From Thalassia testudinum (lineage: Eukaryota; Streptophyta; Magnoliopsida; Alismatales; Hydrocharitaceae): DNA of 64,000 nucleotides. The position numbers were made by a program, and so were the translations under genes. Under the pieces are notes generated by a model. It did no database searches. It was not told the DNA's origin and saw only the letters and a list, made by a program, of their open reading frames with translations. Positions 23,561 to 34,490 of the stretch are shown piece after piece. Numbering within the stretch: position 1 is the stretch's first letter; each line of letters opens with the position of its first letter. The stretch covers positions 119,116,001 to 119,180,000 of the forward strand of contig JAZHRO010000013.1 in NCBI GenBank assembly GCA_037157565.1. The letters are read 5' to 3'.

Positions 23561-25575
23561 TCACGTAAGCCAGTATATGTTTGATAGCATTGAGGAGCTG
23601 GATATTGATCTCGACATTCTTGAAAATATTTAAAAGCTCCTCAATATTATCAACAGACTTCTTCTTCCTTAATCTCATCAAGGCCTTAGGAAAAGGAACA
23701 TGAGTCGGATCTTCGGAATCAAGTTCCTGAGCTTTGATTTCTTCTCCAGAGTTCTCCTTTCTCTCCTCAGGAACTTCAGGATTCGGTAAATCAGAACAGT
23801 GTGGTTGTGGATCCTGAGTTTATTTTCCACTCCTCAAAGTAACTGAATTAGCAAATGCATACGAGTTTGGGCCCTGGGGAAGGTTAGGAAAGATTGGAGG
23901 GGCTGCATTAGCCAAAAACCTTTAATTTGAGGAAGAAGAGGAAGAACCCTGCTCAACCACTTGAGCATGTGCGTGTGGGTCCCTCTAATTCCCTTACCCA
24001 TGTCTTGATTGCCCGGATTCTGGATATTACGCGGGTTGGGAATAGGTTGAGATGGTAGAGATCCAGGTTGACGAGAATTAGCTATGAACCCAGTTTGCAA
24101 GTTATCCAGCGAAGCTTTCATTTGCTGCATGAGCTGGAGCATAGATCCTTGCATCTCTACCATTTGTCGGTTCAAATCAGCCTACCCTACGGGTTGACGG
24201 GCATTCCAAGATGGTTGATTGACCTGATTCAGGGGCAGCTGAGTGCAAACATGGCCTTGATCCATTGGTCTTTGTGGAACATAATTGCTGGGTCGAAATT
24301 GGGTCTACTGCCCCAGGTTTTTCCAGGAAAAGTTAGGGTTGTTCCTCCAACCTTGATTATAGGCATTAGAGTAAGGGTTAGACCTAACATTCTCCTATAC
24401 AGCATAGACATCCTCATAGGGCGAGGATGGAGAGAAAGAAAGGGAGGAATCAGAGAAACTGGGATCAAAGGCCTAGTTTGGAACCTGTAGGGTTTCGAAT
24501 AATGCTGACTCATAGGTTGAGCCGCATCAAGTTGATTCATGAACTCCCGTCCAGAAGGAGCTCATGATGAATGGAATCTAGAATTTTGGGATTGAGTGGA
24601 TCGAGAATTATTCATTGAATTTCCAGCCATCCACTCCTCCATCTTTTTAGTAACCAAGTCCACCTTATCTAGTTTATTGCAAATTAGTTCCATATCGAAT
24701 GAATGAGAGTCGTGGACTTCATTAACATTCGATCTGGGTTGTTGGGACCGATTAAAAGTATCCATGGAGGCATAATTGATCGAATTCTCACTCATCTCCT
24801 CAAACAAATTGTGCATGCTATCTGCATCTTTGTTGAGGAAATTGCCTCCGCAAGAAGCATCCACGTGATTTCTTAGTTGCTCAGTCAACCCGTGATAGAA
24901 GATCTGCATGAGTTGCCATTTTGGCACTTCATGGTGTGGACTCTCCCACAATAAGTCCCAGAATCACTCCGAGGTAACATGAAATTGCTCCCCCGGCCGC
25001 TGGGTGAAGGTAGTAATTGCCCGTCTCAAAGCATTGGTATGTCCGACAAGGAAGAATTTCTTCAGGAAGGCTGATTTCAAATCATTCCAAGTTGCAATTG
25101 GCCTTCCTATAGTCCTGTACCAATGAGTGGCTTTGTCCCTAAGAGAGTAGGGGAAGAGGCTCATGATCATATGCTCCTCATTCACGTTTCGTGCCTTGGT
25201 GGTCTGGACCAAAGTGGTCAAGTCCTCCAAGTGTTGAAACGGGTCTTCCGAGCCAAGCCGATGGAAATGTTTGATTAGGCTTAACACTTGGGGCTTGATT
25301 TCTACGTCTCCGACAGGAATCTGGATGCTAGGACGTTCCCCGTAATTTGAAGGATCATAAAAATCCTTCAAGGGCTGAGCGCCCTGCATTCTCTGGAACC
25401 ATTCTTGCATTCTCTGCATTTGCTCTAGCTACCTTTGAAATATCTCCTGTGGATCCTGAGGCAGAGGAGGCTGTTGATCGGCCATGGGATCAATTTGGCC
25501 AAAATCCAATCTACGCCTCCTAGAATACTCTAGTGGTTCTTCTAATCAGGGATTCAATGACCTCCTTCCCAGCAT
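23561..25575 (-). pseudogene. D gag remnant
   Basis: Gag is the capsid-forming protein. The likely start is ATG 25575 (MLGRRSLNP..), because the MLGRRSL/MLGKRSL start is shared with B and G. MADQQPP at 25485 is a second possible start. A retrotransposon-gag domain lies at about 25380-24600 (SEDPFQHLEDL, THWYRTIG, FLKKFF, EVPKWQL, LFEEMSENSI). Stops are TGA 25546, TAG 25429, TGA 24964 and TGA 24562; the last matches CGA in G. A one-base loss near 24472 shifts the frame. The C-terminal part has a Gln-rich helix (MQGSMLQLMQQMK near 24160). I see no CCHC knuckle, unlike B. Confidence 0.85.
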
Positions 25576-26779
25576 AAACTAGGAAAAGGGCAAAAGGACT
25601 GGGAATAAGAACCCTGCAGCACAACAAAACAATCCTATCCTTAAGTGGGGTAGCCTAAGGATCTACAGACTCTCAAAACTTGCCTTAAGATTATAGATGA
25701 TTTACTCTACTTGCATCCAATCAATCCAACCAGTTAGAAGGAGGGACTGGGGAGAAGGTTCTTCCTTCGGCTTGTGCCTCCGGTTCCTAGTGTAGCCCCC
25801 AGCCGCGGTCGTTTGATGCTACTCCCCAAGCATAGACATTAGATTGATTGGTACAAGCAGGCTAATCGTAAATAATCTCAGACTTGGCCCCAAAGAGCGA
25901 ATCAATCCTTAAGGCCAACGTCTACTTATTTTATTTAGGCTTGGGATTGTAATGGTTATGGAATGTGGTGGGCCCTTAAAATGGGTTGTGCCCTTAATGA
26001 TCAATTGAGTATGTGTGAGTGTGTGCACAACCAAGGTTTTCAAGCAAGATTTTTTGTGATGAGTAGATTTTAAGGTTCAAATTTTGCTTAAGTAGCTTTT
26101 AGGGTTTAGAATTAGGTTTAATTCAATCAAGTTTGAGGCAACCAGGTTTTCAAGCACCGGTGAAGATCACTTTCCTTTTGAAATAAAAAATAAAGTGGAG
26201 GGCCTGGTATGAACCTAAATTGAAAACCCTAAGGGGAAGCTACTTGGTGAGTTGATTTTAGGTTAAGTGGTGCAGTCCAAATAACTCAACAATTGGCCAC
26301 AATTGCACCACTGTGTTAGGCACACAAAACGATTGACCTAGACTAATTTCTACTCTTTTATATGTTGATTTTTGTGTACCAGTTCCACAGATCAGAATCC
26401 GATTTAGTAGATAAGAATCAATTAGGTTATGTGCCTTGAATGTGGGTGTATGTTGAATTACCCCACAAGAAATATCTTTTTGATTGTTTCTATATGAGAG
26501 GGTGAAATGAATGTGGGTGGAAATCCAAGCAACCAAACTAATCCTAGGATTTATGCAAACACCTAGGTTAATTGGAGTTTGAATTGATGTTGTGAAATGA
26601 AATCTATGGAGGGGGTAAAATGGGGAGCACTTACAGTCATCTTCAACTGCACTTTACTCTGATCTACAGCTTGACGATTCCCAGATTGAGGTATCTGCAA
26701 AACAATAGACAAGAGATAAAGCAAGTTAGAAAATAGTAAAGTGCGCGAAATGCGGAAAGAAGATCGAAAAATCGTTGCT
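25576..26779 (-). other. D leader (type 1), non-coding
   Basis: It is the same leader as in A, E and G. The conserved block is at 25741-25840. No gene is seen. Confidence 0.8.
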
Positions 26780-26797
26780 TCCCCAGCAACGGCGCCA
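26780..26797 (-). other. D primer-binding site
   Basis: On the minus strand TGGCGCCGTTGCTGGGGA matches the tRNA-Asp type at 17 of 18 positions, three bases from the LTR. Confidence 0.92.
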
Positions 26798-26800
26798 AAG

Positions 26801-28576
26801 TGTTGAGCATGGAAAACTATGCATTTGCAGTTGAATTCGAAAACCCATCGTTGTAGTTCAAGTCGCGAAGAAATCTGTTCAACAGATAAAATTTATACCA
26901 AAAATCCGTAAAGAAGTTCTGTGTCAAACACAGGGAGGCTACATCGATCTCAAAATCCGTAATTATATTTTTTGTATATTTTTTTTTAAAGGCAAAATAA
27001 TCACAATGGAATCGATATAGACAATAAGAGAGGGAGAGAGAGAGAACAATCACTTGGTATTTGAATAATATTTTTACAACTAAGAAAGTGGGAAATGATT
27101 ACACTAGAAAGTAGGAAACTGTTACAACTAGAAAGTAGGAAATTCTACTCTAGAAAGAGATAAAAGAAGGGAGAGAGATGTTATCCTCCTTGACGAATGC
27201 TTGGAGGACGAGCTGGATGGAGGTGATGCTTGGAAGACGGAGGATTAGGCGGGAAGGAGGACGAAGTCGGAAGAACGGGAACGAGGTAGCATGTCGTCGT
27301 CATCATGGGATCCACTTCCAGAATGGGGGCGAAAGCTTGGATTGAGCTCTTGAGGAGCATCCCAGGTGTGAGACAAGCTTCTCTTAAGCTTTGGAGAGGA
27401 AGAGAGGAGAAGGAAGGGATGAGAATTTTGTAGGGTAGGGGGTCTCCTTTTATAGTTGCAAAGATTGGGGGCAATTTGGACATTTTAACTTCAAAATATT
27501 AATTAAGGGACCTTTAGTGATGGAATTAAATGTCACTAAAGGCCCATCACGGGTGATGTGTGTGCTTTGCACGCGTGCCTGGTCCTCCTCCGCGCCTAAA
27601 GCGTACGCCCCTGTTTGGGCGATATTAGCCGTCCGATCATGAGATTGGACGTCGAGATTGATCCTCACCCACTCCACGCTTTAGCTTCGCACCACATGAG
27701 TTCACACGTTAGATTAGGCGTGAGGTGGAGCGTTTGATCCCACGTACACCCGATTTGGTGATCTAAGCAGTCCGCAGCTGATCGTGAGGTCCGGATTTAA
27801 CGCATGCGTGGAGCAGATAGCAAGTCTAACCCACGCCTCACGCTCACGCAATGCCTCGCGACCACTGCGCTGCGTCTTCATCTGTGTTGCACAGAGGTTT
27901 TAAGTGGCGCGTGCTCACGACCGTTGGATCAAGATCCAATGGCCCAGATCTCGCCTTGCTGCACCTTCAGAAGATGGGGAGCGATGCTGAGCAGCGACGT
28001 GGCTGATTGTCAACCGTTGGATGGGCATCCAACGGTAGAGATTCATCGAGTGGGTGAAGAAGAAAAGCAGAGGCGGGTCCCTGGTGCTGGTCGAGCGACT
28101 GTGATGGTGCCACGTGGTGCCATCTTAGCTGTCCATCTTTTGTGTGCTGTAGACGATGCCACGAGTGTCGGATTGAACCGATTTTTGCAACGTTAGGCTA
28201 CGATCGTTGATTCAAACCCATCCATGTGGTCGGATTTATCATCTGAGGTGCAGATTAACACCATCTTGGGCCTTGATCTTTAGGCTTCCTCGATCTATAT
28301 CTGATGCTACAGATGTTCGATCAGGGCAACCTTGGAGTCATTGAACTCCAATCATCTCCCTGATTAGATCCGTATGGTTGGATTTTTGATCCGAGGCCCT
28401 GATTAAAAATGGTCCTATCCCTGACCATAAAAGGAGACAATTACTATACAATTTATACAACTTGACCTAAATGCATGATTATGCATGTTATGCAATATTT
28501 ACAATGTATGATGCTAATATGACACTACGAACATGCATTAATAGACATTTTTGGCTATTTAGATGTATTCACATCA
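26801..28576 (-). repeat. D 5' LTR
   Basis: It is the partner of 16729-18496. TATA-like sequence (minus) lies at 27448-27454. CACGTG at 28111-28116 sits inside an imperfect palindrome (28103-28124). A tRNA-like A-box lies at 27853-27872 with GGGTTAGACTTGC (27820-27832) in the B-box place. Confidence 0.92.
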
Positions 28577-29989
28577 CCCTTCCTTCTTTGACACTATCCT
28601 TCACATTTTCTATTTTTACCCTTATATAACCGGGACAACAGAAGGAGAGGGGTATCGCTGGCGGAGGAGAATTCCTTACTCACACCTTCACCGTGTGCCT
28701 TTCACAACCACGAGCCACCACCTCACCGTGCAACCCCGATGTTCCCTCAACTGTGCTCTGATCACCACTGTAAGCCACCCCCAACACCTTCATCGTGTGC
28801 CGGCCTCTTCGGTTAAGACAACTAGGAAGGTTCCTGGACGTTTGAGACTCGTCCCACTGCCATTGTGGTCACCTCTCTCCTCGATGCCTACTACAGCGCC
28901 CTCGTGCGTGCACCAGACCTCATGCACCCACAGCCTCCGAGTGGTCAGCAACCTCCAGCGGCTACGCTCGAGCCGCGCCTTCACGCGCAGTACCACCTGC
29001 CATAGTGCCCTCTTGCGGAACAGGCATAGCACCACCGACAGTAGCAGACCTGCACACGGCCACCCGTGCGCGCAGATACTCACGTGTGCAACAGACCTTG
29101 TGCATGGCCTTCCCCTTCTACTGCGCAAGCACAACGGCTGCACAGAGAAGCCCCATGCACGGCCTCTCCTTGCCTCCAGCTGGTGCCCACAGCCAACGGT
29201 CGGGCAGCCACACACTCGCGCGAAGCAGTCGACGTTCTCACGTAACCCGCAAGCCAACCGGCCACCTCCTCCTTTTCTTCTCCGTCAATAGGGAGGAACC
29301 TAACATTAACGCTGATCCCCCTCCATGCAACCACCTCTCCCAACCTCCATCTTCCATGCCGTAGACTCCAACGGCCTCGCCTCGACGTCATGCACCCGAC
29401 CAAGCCCTCAGCCACTCCACGAGTGACCTTCTCGACCGTGACAATAGCCCACCGCCGTCGCACCTCTTCCTTGTTGCTGGTGGCATCTCCGATCACCGCG
29501 AGCCACCACACCGCCATCATCATGATCCTCTCCTCTGACCCTAGTTCTCCCACGAACCACGACGCCAGCCGTAGCTCCTCGCATTTGCATGGCCAAGGGA
29601 ACTGCCTCCCCTGTTTTGCTACAGTGGGGGAGGCATTAGTTGGGCGTGGCTTTTTGATTGGGAAATTACTATTGCATTATTTTTCATAATACTTTATTCT
29701 GTACTCTTTGCATGCATGCCCTTTAACTTCCTCTTATTCTCAAGATTTATGTGATGAATGGATGGCTTAGCACAAGACATGAGCATTTGAGTATCTTGCA
29801 ATCTTTTTTTTTTTTGGCATGATTTTATGTGAAATTAATTAAGGGACTTATTGGTCCGTTCCTCTCCATGATACGACCTAAAGTTGTAGTATATTTTTAG
29901 TAACTTTGATTGAGGTTTCCACCACATTACATATTGCGACGACGAATTTATTTCATACATTTTTACTGCAGGTGAAAAACTCCCGATCA
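28577..29989 (+). repeat. F 5' LTR, second piece
   Basis: It resumes after D and ends CCCGATCA, two bases before the PBS. TTATATAA at 28622-28629 is the candidate TATA box. The GC-rich stretch 28640-29600 is open on both strands (242 and about 157 codons). This looks like composition rather than coding: no domain is seen and C's LTRs do not keep the frame. Confidence 0.85.
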
Positions 29990-29991
29990 AA

Positions 29992-30009
29992 TGGCGCCGT
30001 TGCCGGGGA
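29992..30009 (+). other. F primer-binding site
   Basis: TGGCGCCGTTGCCGGGGA, a perfect tRNA-Asp-type site, two bases after the F LTR. Confidence 0.93.
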
Positions 30010-31336
30010 GGCAACAGATGCAATAATTTCACCTAATTTTTATTTCTGATTATTTCTCATTGCATAGTGATCTGACCAGTTGTTATCATTTCTGTGAGAG
30101 GAATCTGACGAGGCGACAGGCGCAACTGAGAGATGACATCGACCTTGAGTGACGTCCATACGTGGGGCAGACGCAGGAGACCTGGATCCTGCTTTCATAG
30201 GAGATTCTCCTTTTTCACAAGTTTTATTTCTATTTTCTTGCCCTTGTAGTAATTGGGGCTGATTTTTGGGTGTCGGTCCCCACATTCTTTAGAGACTAGG
30301 GTCTATATTTTTTCTACTCACATGATTCATTTTTCTACAGGCCTGTCTCTAAAACAAACACAATAAAATACCGAGTTGCCTATTAGGAGTTGCATACCCT
30401 TAGGTGCATGCATTTAGGGGTGATTGAGCAGCACATTAGATCTCATTGTTGCATTGCAAGCATATTTGCACGAAGATTGCTGGAGACAAGTACACCTTTC
30501 TAACTTTTGTATCCAGCTCCTATTCACACATTTGCATTCGAGCTAAAATTTAAGACCACCAAGCTGATTGAAATTACCTAATTAGTGGTTGCCTAACTGC
30601 AATTGGGACTGATAATCAGATTTGACCTTAAAACCAAATCACACTTGATCTGATTCAAAGGGACTTGTCTGCGTTTCAAAATAAAAATGATTGGCAGTGT
30701 GTTGCACACGTTTGGCACTAAGCACGCACATTAGGCACCGCACTAAGGCTTGATCCCTTAAGGCTATAGCACCGATCTCTTTATTGGTGCAGACCCTCCT
30801 ATCTTGTTTTGTGGTGGTGGTACTATCTTTTAACCGAGTTGTTTGATACTTCACGGAGGGGGACACCCCTTAAAGGAACAAAAGGGTAGTTAAGAGGCAC
30901 TGCTTACACATCGCCTCAAAGGAACGGTTCGCCCTACTTGCATCCCTTTGTTCGTCCTTGGAGAACTTCTCACTTGATCACCTGAGAGTATCATCTAAGC
31001 AAAGTATTGGTCCTAGGGCACTTAAAGGTTGAATTAGGTTGTGTAATTACAGTGAATAACTTGTTTGGCCATCTATATCAACCAATTCTACCTCAGCAAC
31101 AAAGAATGTCAAGCTCTTAAGTCATCACTCCTCTTATACCACTTACGTGGGAACGGAGGGATAACACCTTGACCTTTTGACCTATCTTTGGAGTGGAGGT
31201 TTCACTTAATCAACAAGAACTTGAATTGTGATTGCTATTGTATGCTTGGTAGATGCTGTCTTAAGGGTAGTCTAGTGTTTGTCTTGAGCACGAGAGAATC
31301 CTTAGGAGAGTCCACCAAAGAGAGAAAAGAGAAGAC
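30010..31336 (+). other. F leader (type 2)
   Basis: It is shared with B and C. The conserved block at 30855-30950 reads GGAGGGGGACACCCC, GGGTAGTTAAGAGGCAC, then CTACTTGCATCCC. An ATG at 31242 (MLGRCCL) corresponds to the gag start of B but is out of frame with the gag domain here, so a small indel separates them. Confidence 0.75.
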
Positions 31337-32833
31337 ATGGCTAATCAAGGAGCAAATCAACAAAGGACCCTGAGGGACTATTTTATTCCAACCAACCAAC
31401 TCACTCAAGCACTGAGACGATCGGCAGGGGATAATCCATATGAGATCAAGAGCAGTACCATATCTTTGTTGCCCTCCTTTTATGGTACTACTAAGGAGGA
31501 CCCCTACCAGCATTTAGAGAAATTCACCGAGGTTTGCTCTACGGTGAAACTTCAGAACTTTACTAATGAAGCTCTGATGAGAACCCTCTTCCCCTTCTCC
31601 CTTAAGGACAAGGTAAAACACTGGTATCATACCTTGGATGCAAGGGTGAATGATTGGAACACCCTTAAGGGAGAATTCTTGAAAAAATACTTCCCAATGA
31701 GCAAAACCAACCACTTCAGGAGGGAAATCATGGGTTTTACTCAATTAGATGGGGAACAATTCCATGAGACTTTAGAGCAATTCAATTGTTCGATTCGGCT
31801 ATGCCCCCACCATCAAGTACCTAAATGGCAATTGGTAGAAAGGTTTTATATTGGACTATCTAATAGGCATAAGCAAACCATGGATGCTGCTTGTGCTGAA
31901 ACCTTTCTCACCAAAATAGAGGATGAGGCTTGGATATTATTTGAGTCACTGCGTGACAATTCTATCCATTTGACCTCAGCTTACCAAGATAGGAAACCAT
32001 CCATCCTCCAAAGGAAAGTTGAAGCTAGTGACGCTGGAGAGACTTAGAATTTGGCTTTTCGGATACAATTGTTGAATCAGAACTTTGAAAGACTCATGAC
32101 TAACCCAAACACATTCCCACAAACTGCTTCCCAAGTCCAGACTCTTTCTGAAAGCTCCATTTGCCAAAGCACCCTTCACGCCACTGTTGAGTGCCATTTG
32201 GAAAATCAATTCCCTGATTTAGTACAGGCAGACCTGCATGCTGCCCAAGGGTTTCGTCCACTTCCTATGAATAATCCTTTTGGAAACACTTACAATCCTG
32301 GATGGAGAAACCATCCCACTTTCTCATAGAAGCAAGGTGATGCTTCAAATTCGGGGAATATAAGAGCCCAACCCACCCAACCCTATCAGGCACAACAATC
32401 CCAGTCTCCTCCTTAGCCTAACAATTCTGAGATGGAAGATTTGAAAGCTATGATGAAGGCCATGCAAGAAAATAAAAGTATGATCATTCAATCTCAAAAT
32501 AAGTCTATCCAAGAAATGGAATCTCAAATTGGCCATCTTGTTGAGGTTGTTAGACAATGCGACCCTGGGAAATTGTCCAGCTCATCTGAGGAGAACCCAA
32601 GGGGTAAAGGGCCCTTCATAAGGGAGCACACTAAGGCTGTGACCGTTTTGAGGAGTGGTAAGCAACTCTCCAAACTTGAACTCGCTCCTATGGTCACCCC
32701 TCCTACCACTCCAACCAGTACCTACACATCCACCGAGGAAGAACCACTTAGCCCTTCCTCGCTTGAAATCACCCATCCGACTGATGTTGTCCTCGTTTCA
32801 CCCTTGTCTCGTCATGACAACCTCTCCACCTAG
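31337..32833 (+). pseudogene. F gag, near-intact N-terminal domain with in-frame stops
   Basis: Capsid protein of the element. The first 236 codons (31337-32047) are uninterrupted: MANQGANQQRTLRDYFIPTN, then a retrotransposon-gag domain (KEDPYQHLEKFTEV, KHWYHTL, FLKKYFPMSKTNHFRREI, HHQVPKWQLVERF). TAG at 32045 stands where B has CAG. The same frame then continues through TAG 32327 (Trp TGG in B) and TAG 32414 to TAG 32831 (CAG in B). The CCHC knuckle of B (CSICKDNTHATVDC) is SSICQSTLHATVEC here, so its first Cys is lost. A helix with KAMMKAMQENKSMIIQ lies at 32440-32490. The 236-residue piece could in principle be made, but the whole protein could not. Confidence 0.88.
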
Positions 32834-33727
32834 AGGTCAAGGGTGCCCTTTCCTGAGCACTTATCCGCCCTTGAGGCACCTGTTGCTGGCTCATCTGGAG
32901 CTAAGGATAGGATGGATGAAATAATGGAGACATTCAAGCAAGTTCACATTAACTTGCCTCTTTTGGATGCCATCAAGTAAATACCATCCTATGCTAAATT
33001 TCTAAAGGACCTGTGCACCCAGAAGAGGAAATCTAGGAAACAGGTCTAGACTAAGGTCGTTTTGCCCGACCTAGTCATCTCGATCCTACAACAAGGTGCA
33101 CCCCCCAAGATAAAGGACCCAGGAGCCCCGTATATTTCTGTGGTCATTGGAGACCAACGTATTGATGAGGCTCTCCTCGATCTGGGCACGGGGGTTAATA
33201 AAATGTCGAGCTCTGTCTATGAGCTATTAGGAGGAGGTGATTTGAAGCCTAGTCCTGTAATCCTCCATGTAGCTGATAGATTGCTGAAGACACCACGTGG
33301 GCTCTTAGAAGATGTCTTGGTGAGAGTAGAGGACTTCTTTCCGATTGAATTTTTGATATTGGACACTGACCCATCCAACAAGCCCACCAAACCCTCAATT
33401 ATCCAGGGGCATCCCTTTTTGTCTACAACCAATGCATCGCTCAATTACAAATCAGGGGCACTCAAGACGGGCTTTGGGAACCGAAAAATCCGGCTTAATG
33501 TGTTTGATGCCTATAAACAACTAGGATTAGAGGATTATTCCCAAATCGAGGTGATCGATGAGATTATAGAGGAGACAACACCAGCTCTTTTTTCTGATGA
33601 TCCTCTCCAAATGGTCATTTCTAAGGACCGTACCCCGAAATTTGAAGGAGGAAAAAATCTACCTGAATTAGTAGAGATGTTGGGTGTCAAGCAAAGTTCC
33701 TCTCCCCACCATGGACAATCAAAGTAG
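32834..33727 (+). pseudogene. F gag-pol linker and protease
   Basis: In the same frame as gag but closed by TAA 32978 and TAG 33047, then open from 33050 to TAG 33725. The protease core is LLDLGTGVNKMSS near 33176-33214, with DLGTG in place of DSG/DTG. PSIIQGHPFLSTTNASLNY near 33390-33445 is the second conserved protease strand region. At 33041 F keeps CAG where B has TAG, and at 33047 F has TAG where B has CAA, so each copy decayed on its own. Confidence 0.82.
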
Positions 33728-34172
33728 ATCCGCTACCGGAGGTGAGGACATCAAACATAATTCCCTTGATTTAGAAAGCTCCCGACTTGGAACTTAAACC
33801 ACTTCTAGAGACCCTCAAATATGTCTTCCTTGGGCCCAATGATATGCTCCCTATCATCATCTCGACTGGTCTATCTGAGACGCAGGAGGGAGCACTAATT
33901 GAATGCCTCAAACGGCACAAGGAAGCTATTGCTTGGACTATAGCTAACATTAAAGGGGTTGACTCAACTCTCTGCATGCATCACATTTACACAGATGACT
34001 CTATAAAACCTTTTAGAGATAGGCAGAGGTGGTTAAATCCCAACATGTGGGAAGTGGTGAAAAAGGAAATTTTAAAATGGTTGGATGCAGGGATAATCTA
34101 CCCCATTTCTGATAGTAAATGGGTCAGTCCTATTCAAGTGGTGCCCAAAAAGGCAGGATTCACGGTGGAGAC
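33728..34172 (+). pseudogene. F reverse transcriptase, N-terminal part, cut by G
   Basis: A new frame relative to protease, open from about 33782. It shows ELKPLLETLKYVFLG, EAIAWTIANIKG and LNPNMWEVVKKEILKWLDAG, then IYPISDSKWVSPIQVVPKK. G is inserted after VET (34172). The catalytic FLDG and MDD boxes would be in the part displaced beyond the window. Confidence 0.88.
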
Positions 34173-34490
34173 TGATGAACACACATAAATTCATGATAAA
34201 TTACTTATTTATGATAGTTCCTAGGCTTAGCATTGCATAACATCCATTGCATGACATTTAGGATAGTTGTATGTTTTATATATTAATTCCTTCATTTTAT
34301 ATGGCTAGGGGGCAATGCGACATCCATACGGGTTTCGGATGGAAAATCCGACCGTACGAATGGATCCGGAGCGACAATCATAGTCCGACAATGCAGAAAT
34401 CACCTCGATCCGAGCACTGTGGCATCCTCTGCAAGCAATGAAGGGTGGATGATCCAGATGGTGCCACGTGGCACCATCTGGAGTGCCCAA
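34173..34490 (+). repeat. G 5' LTR, first piece
   Basis: It begins TGATGAACACAC. It includes a perfect 30-bp palindrome at 34453-34482 and ends at CCCAA (34486-34490), the duplicated target of B. Confidence 0.85.
34453..34482. promoter_or_regulatory. Perfect 30-bp palindrome centred on CACGTG in G
   Basis: The half-site TCCAGATGGTGCCAC is followed by its exact reverse complement; I checked all 15 pairs. The centre is a G-box. B is inserted three bases downstream of the right arm. Such a site could also extrude as a cruciform. Confidence 0.7.

Larger units (their letters stand above)
16729..28576 (-). mobile_element. D: complete type 1 element with degenerate gag-pol
   Basis: Minus-strand element of 11.85 kb with LTRs of about 1.77 kb and target duplication CCCTT on both sides (16724-16728 and 28577-28581). 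The order on the minus strand is LTR, PBS, leader, gag, protease, RT, RNase H, integrase, internal purine tract, 3' region, purine tract, LTR. All the usual Ty3/Gypsy enzyme domains are recognisable, but stops and frameshifts inactivate every one. No envelope-like frame follows integrase. It is inserted in F's LTR. Confidence 0.93.
16325..34172 (+). mobile_element. F: type 2 gag-pol element, 5' part, containing D
   Basis: The 5' LTR is split by D (16325-16728 and 28577-29989), then come PBS, type 2 leader, gag, protease and the beginning of RT. G is inserted in RT at 34172/34173. The rest lies right of the window. Gag is closely similar to that of B. The left target duplication is CCGTG (16320-16324); its partner is out of view. 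Confidence 0.88.

Noticed and set aside
28563..29291. 242-codon open frame on + in F's LTR, with a 155-codon frame on the opposite strand
   Set aside because: Both strands are open at once in GC-rich sequence, no domain or periodic pattern is visible, and the frame lies inside LTR sequence bounded by LTR ends and the PBS.
31337..33727. Many in-frame TAG codons as evidence of stop-codon reassignment or programmed readthrough
   Set aside because: The TAGs are at different places in related copies (F versus B, G versus D, A versus E) and replace Gln/Trp codons, which fits decay.
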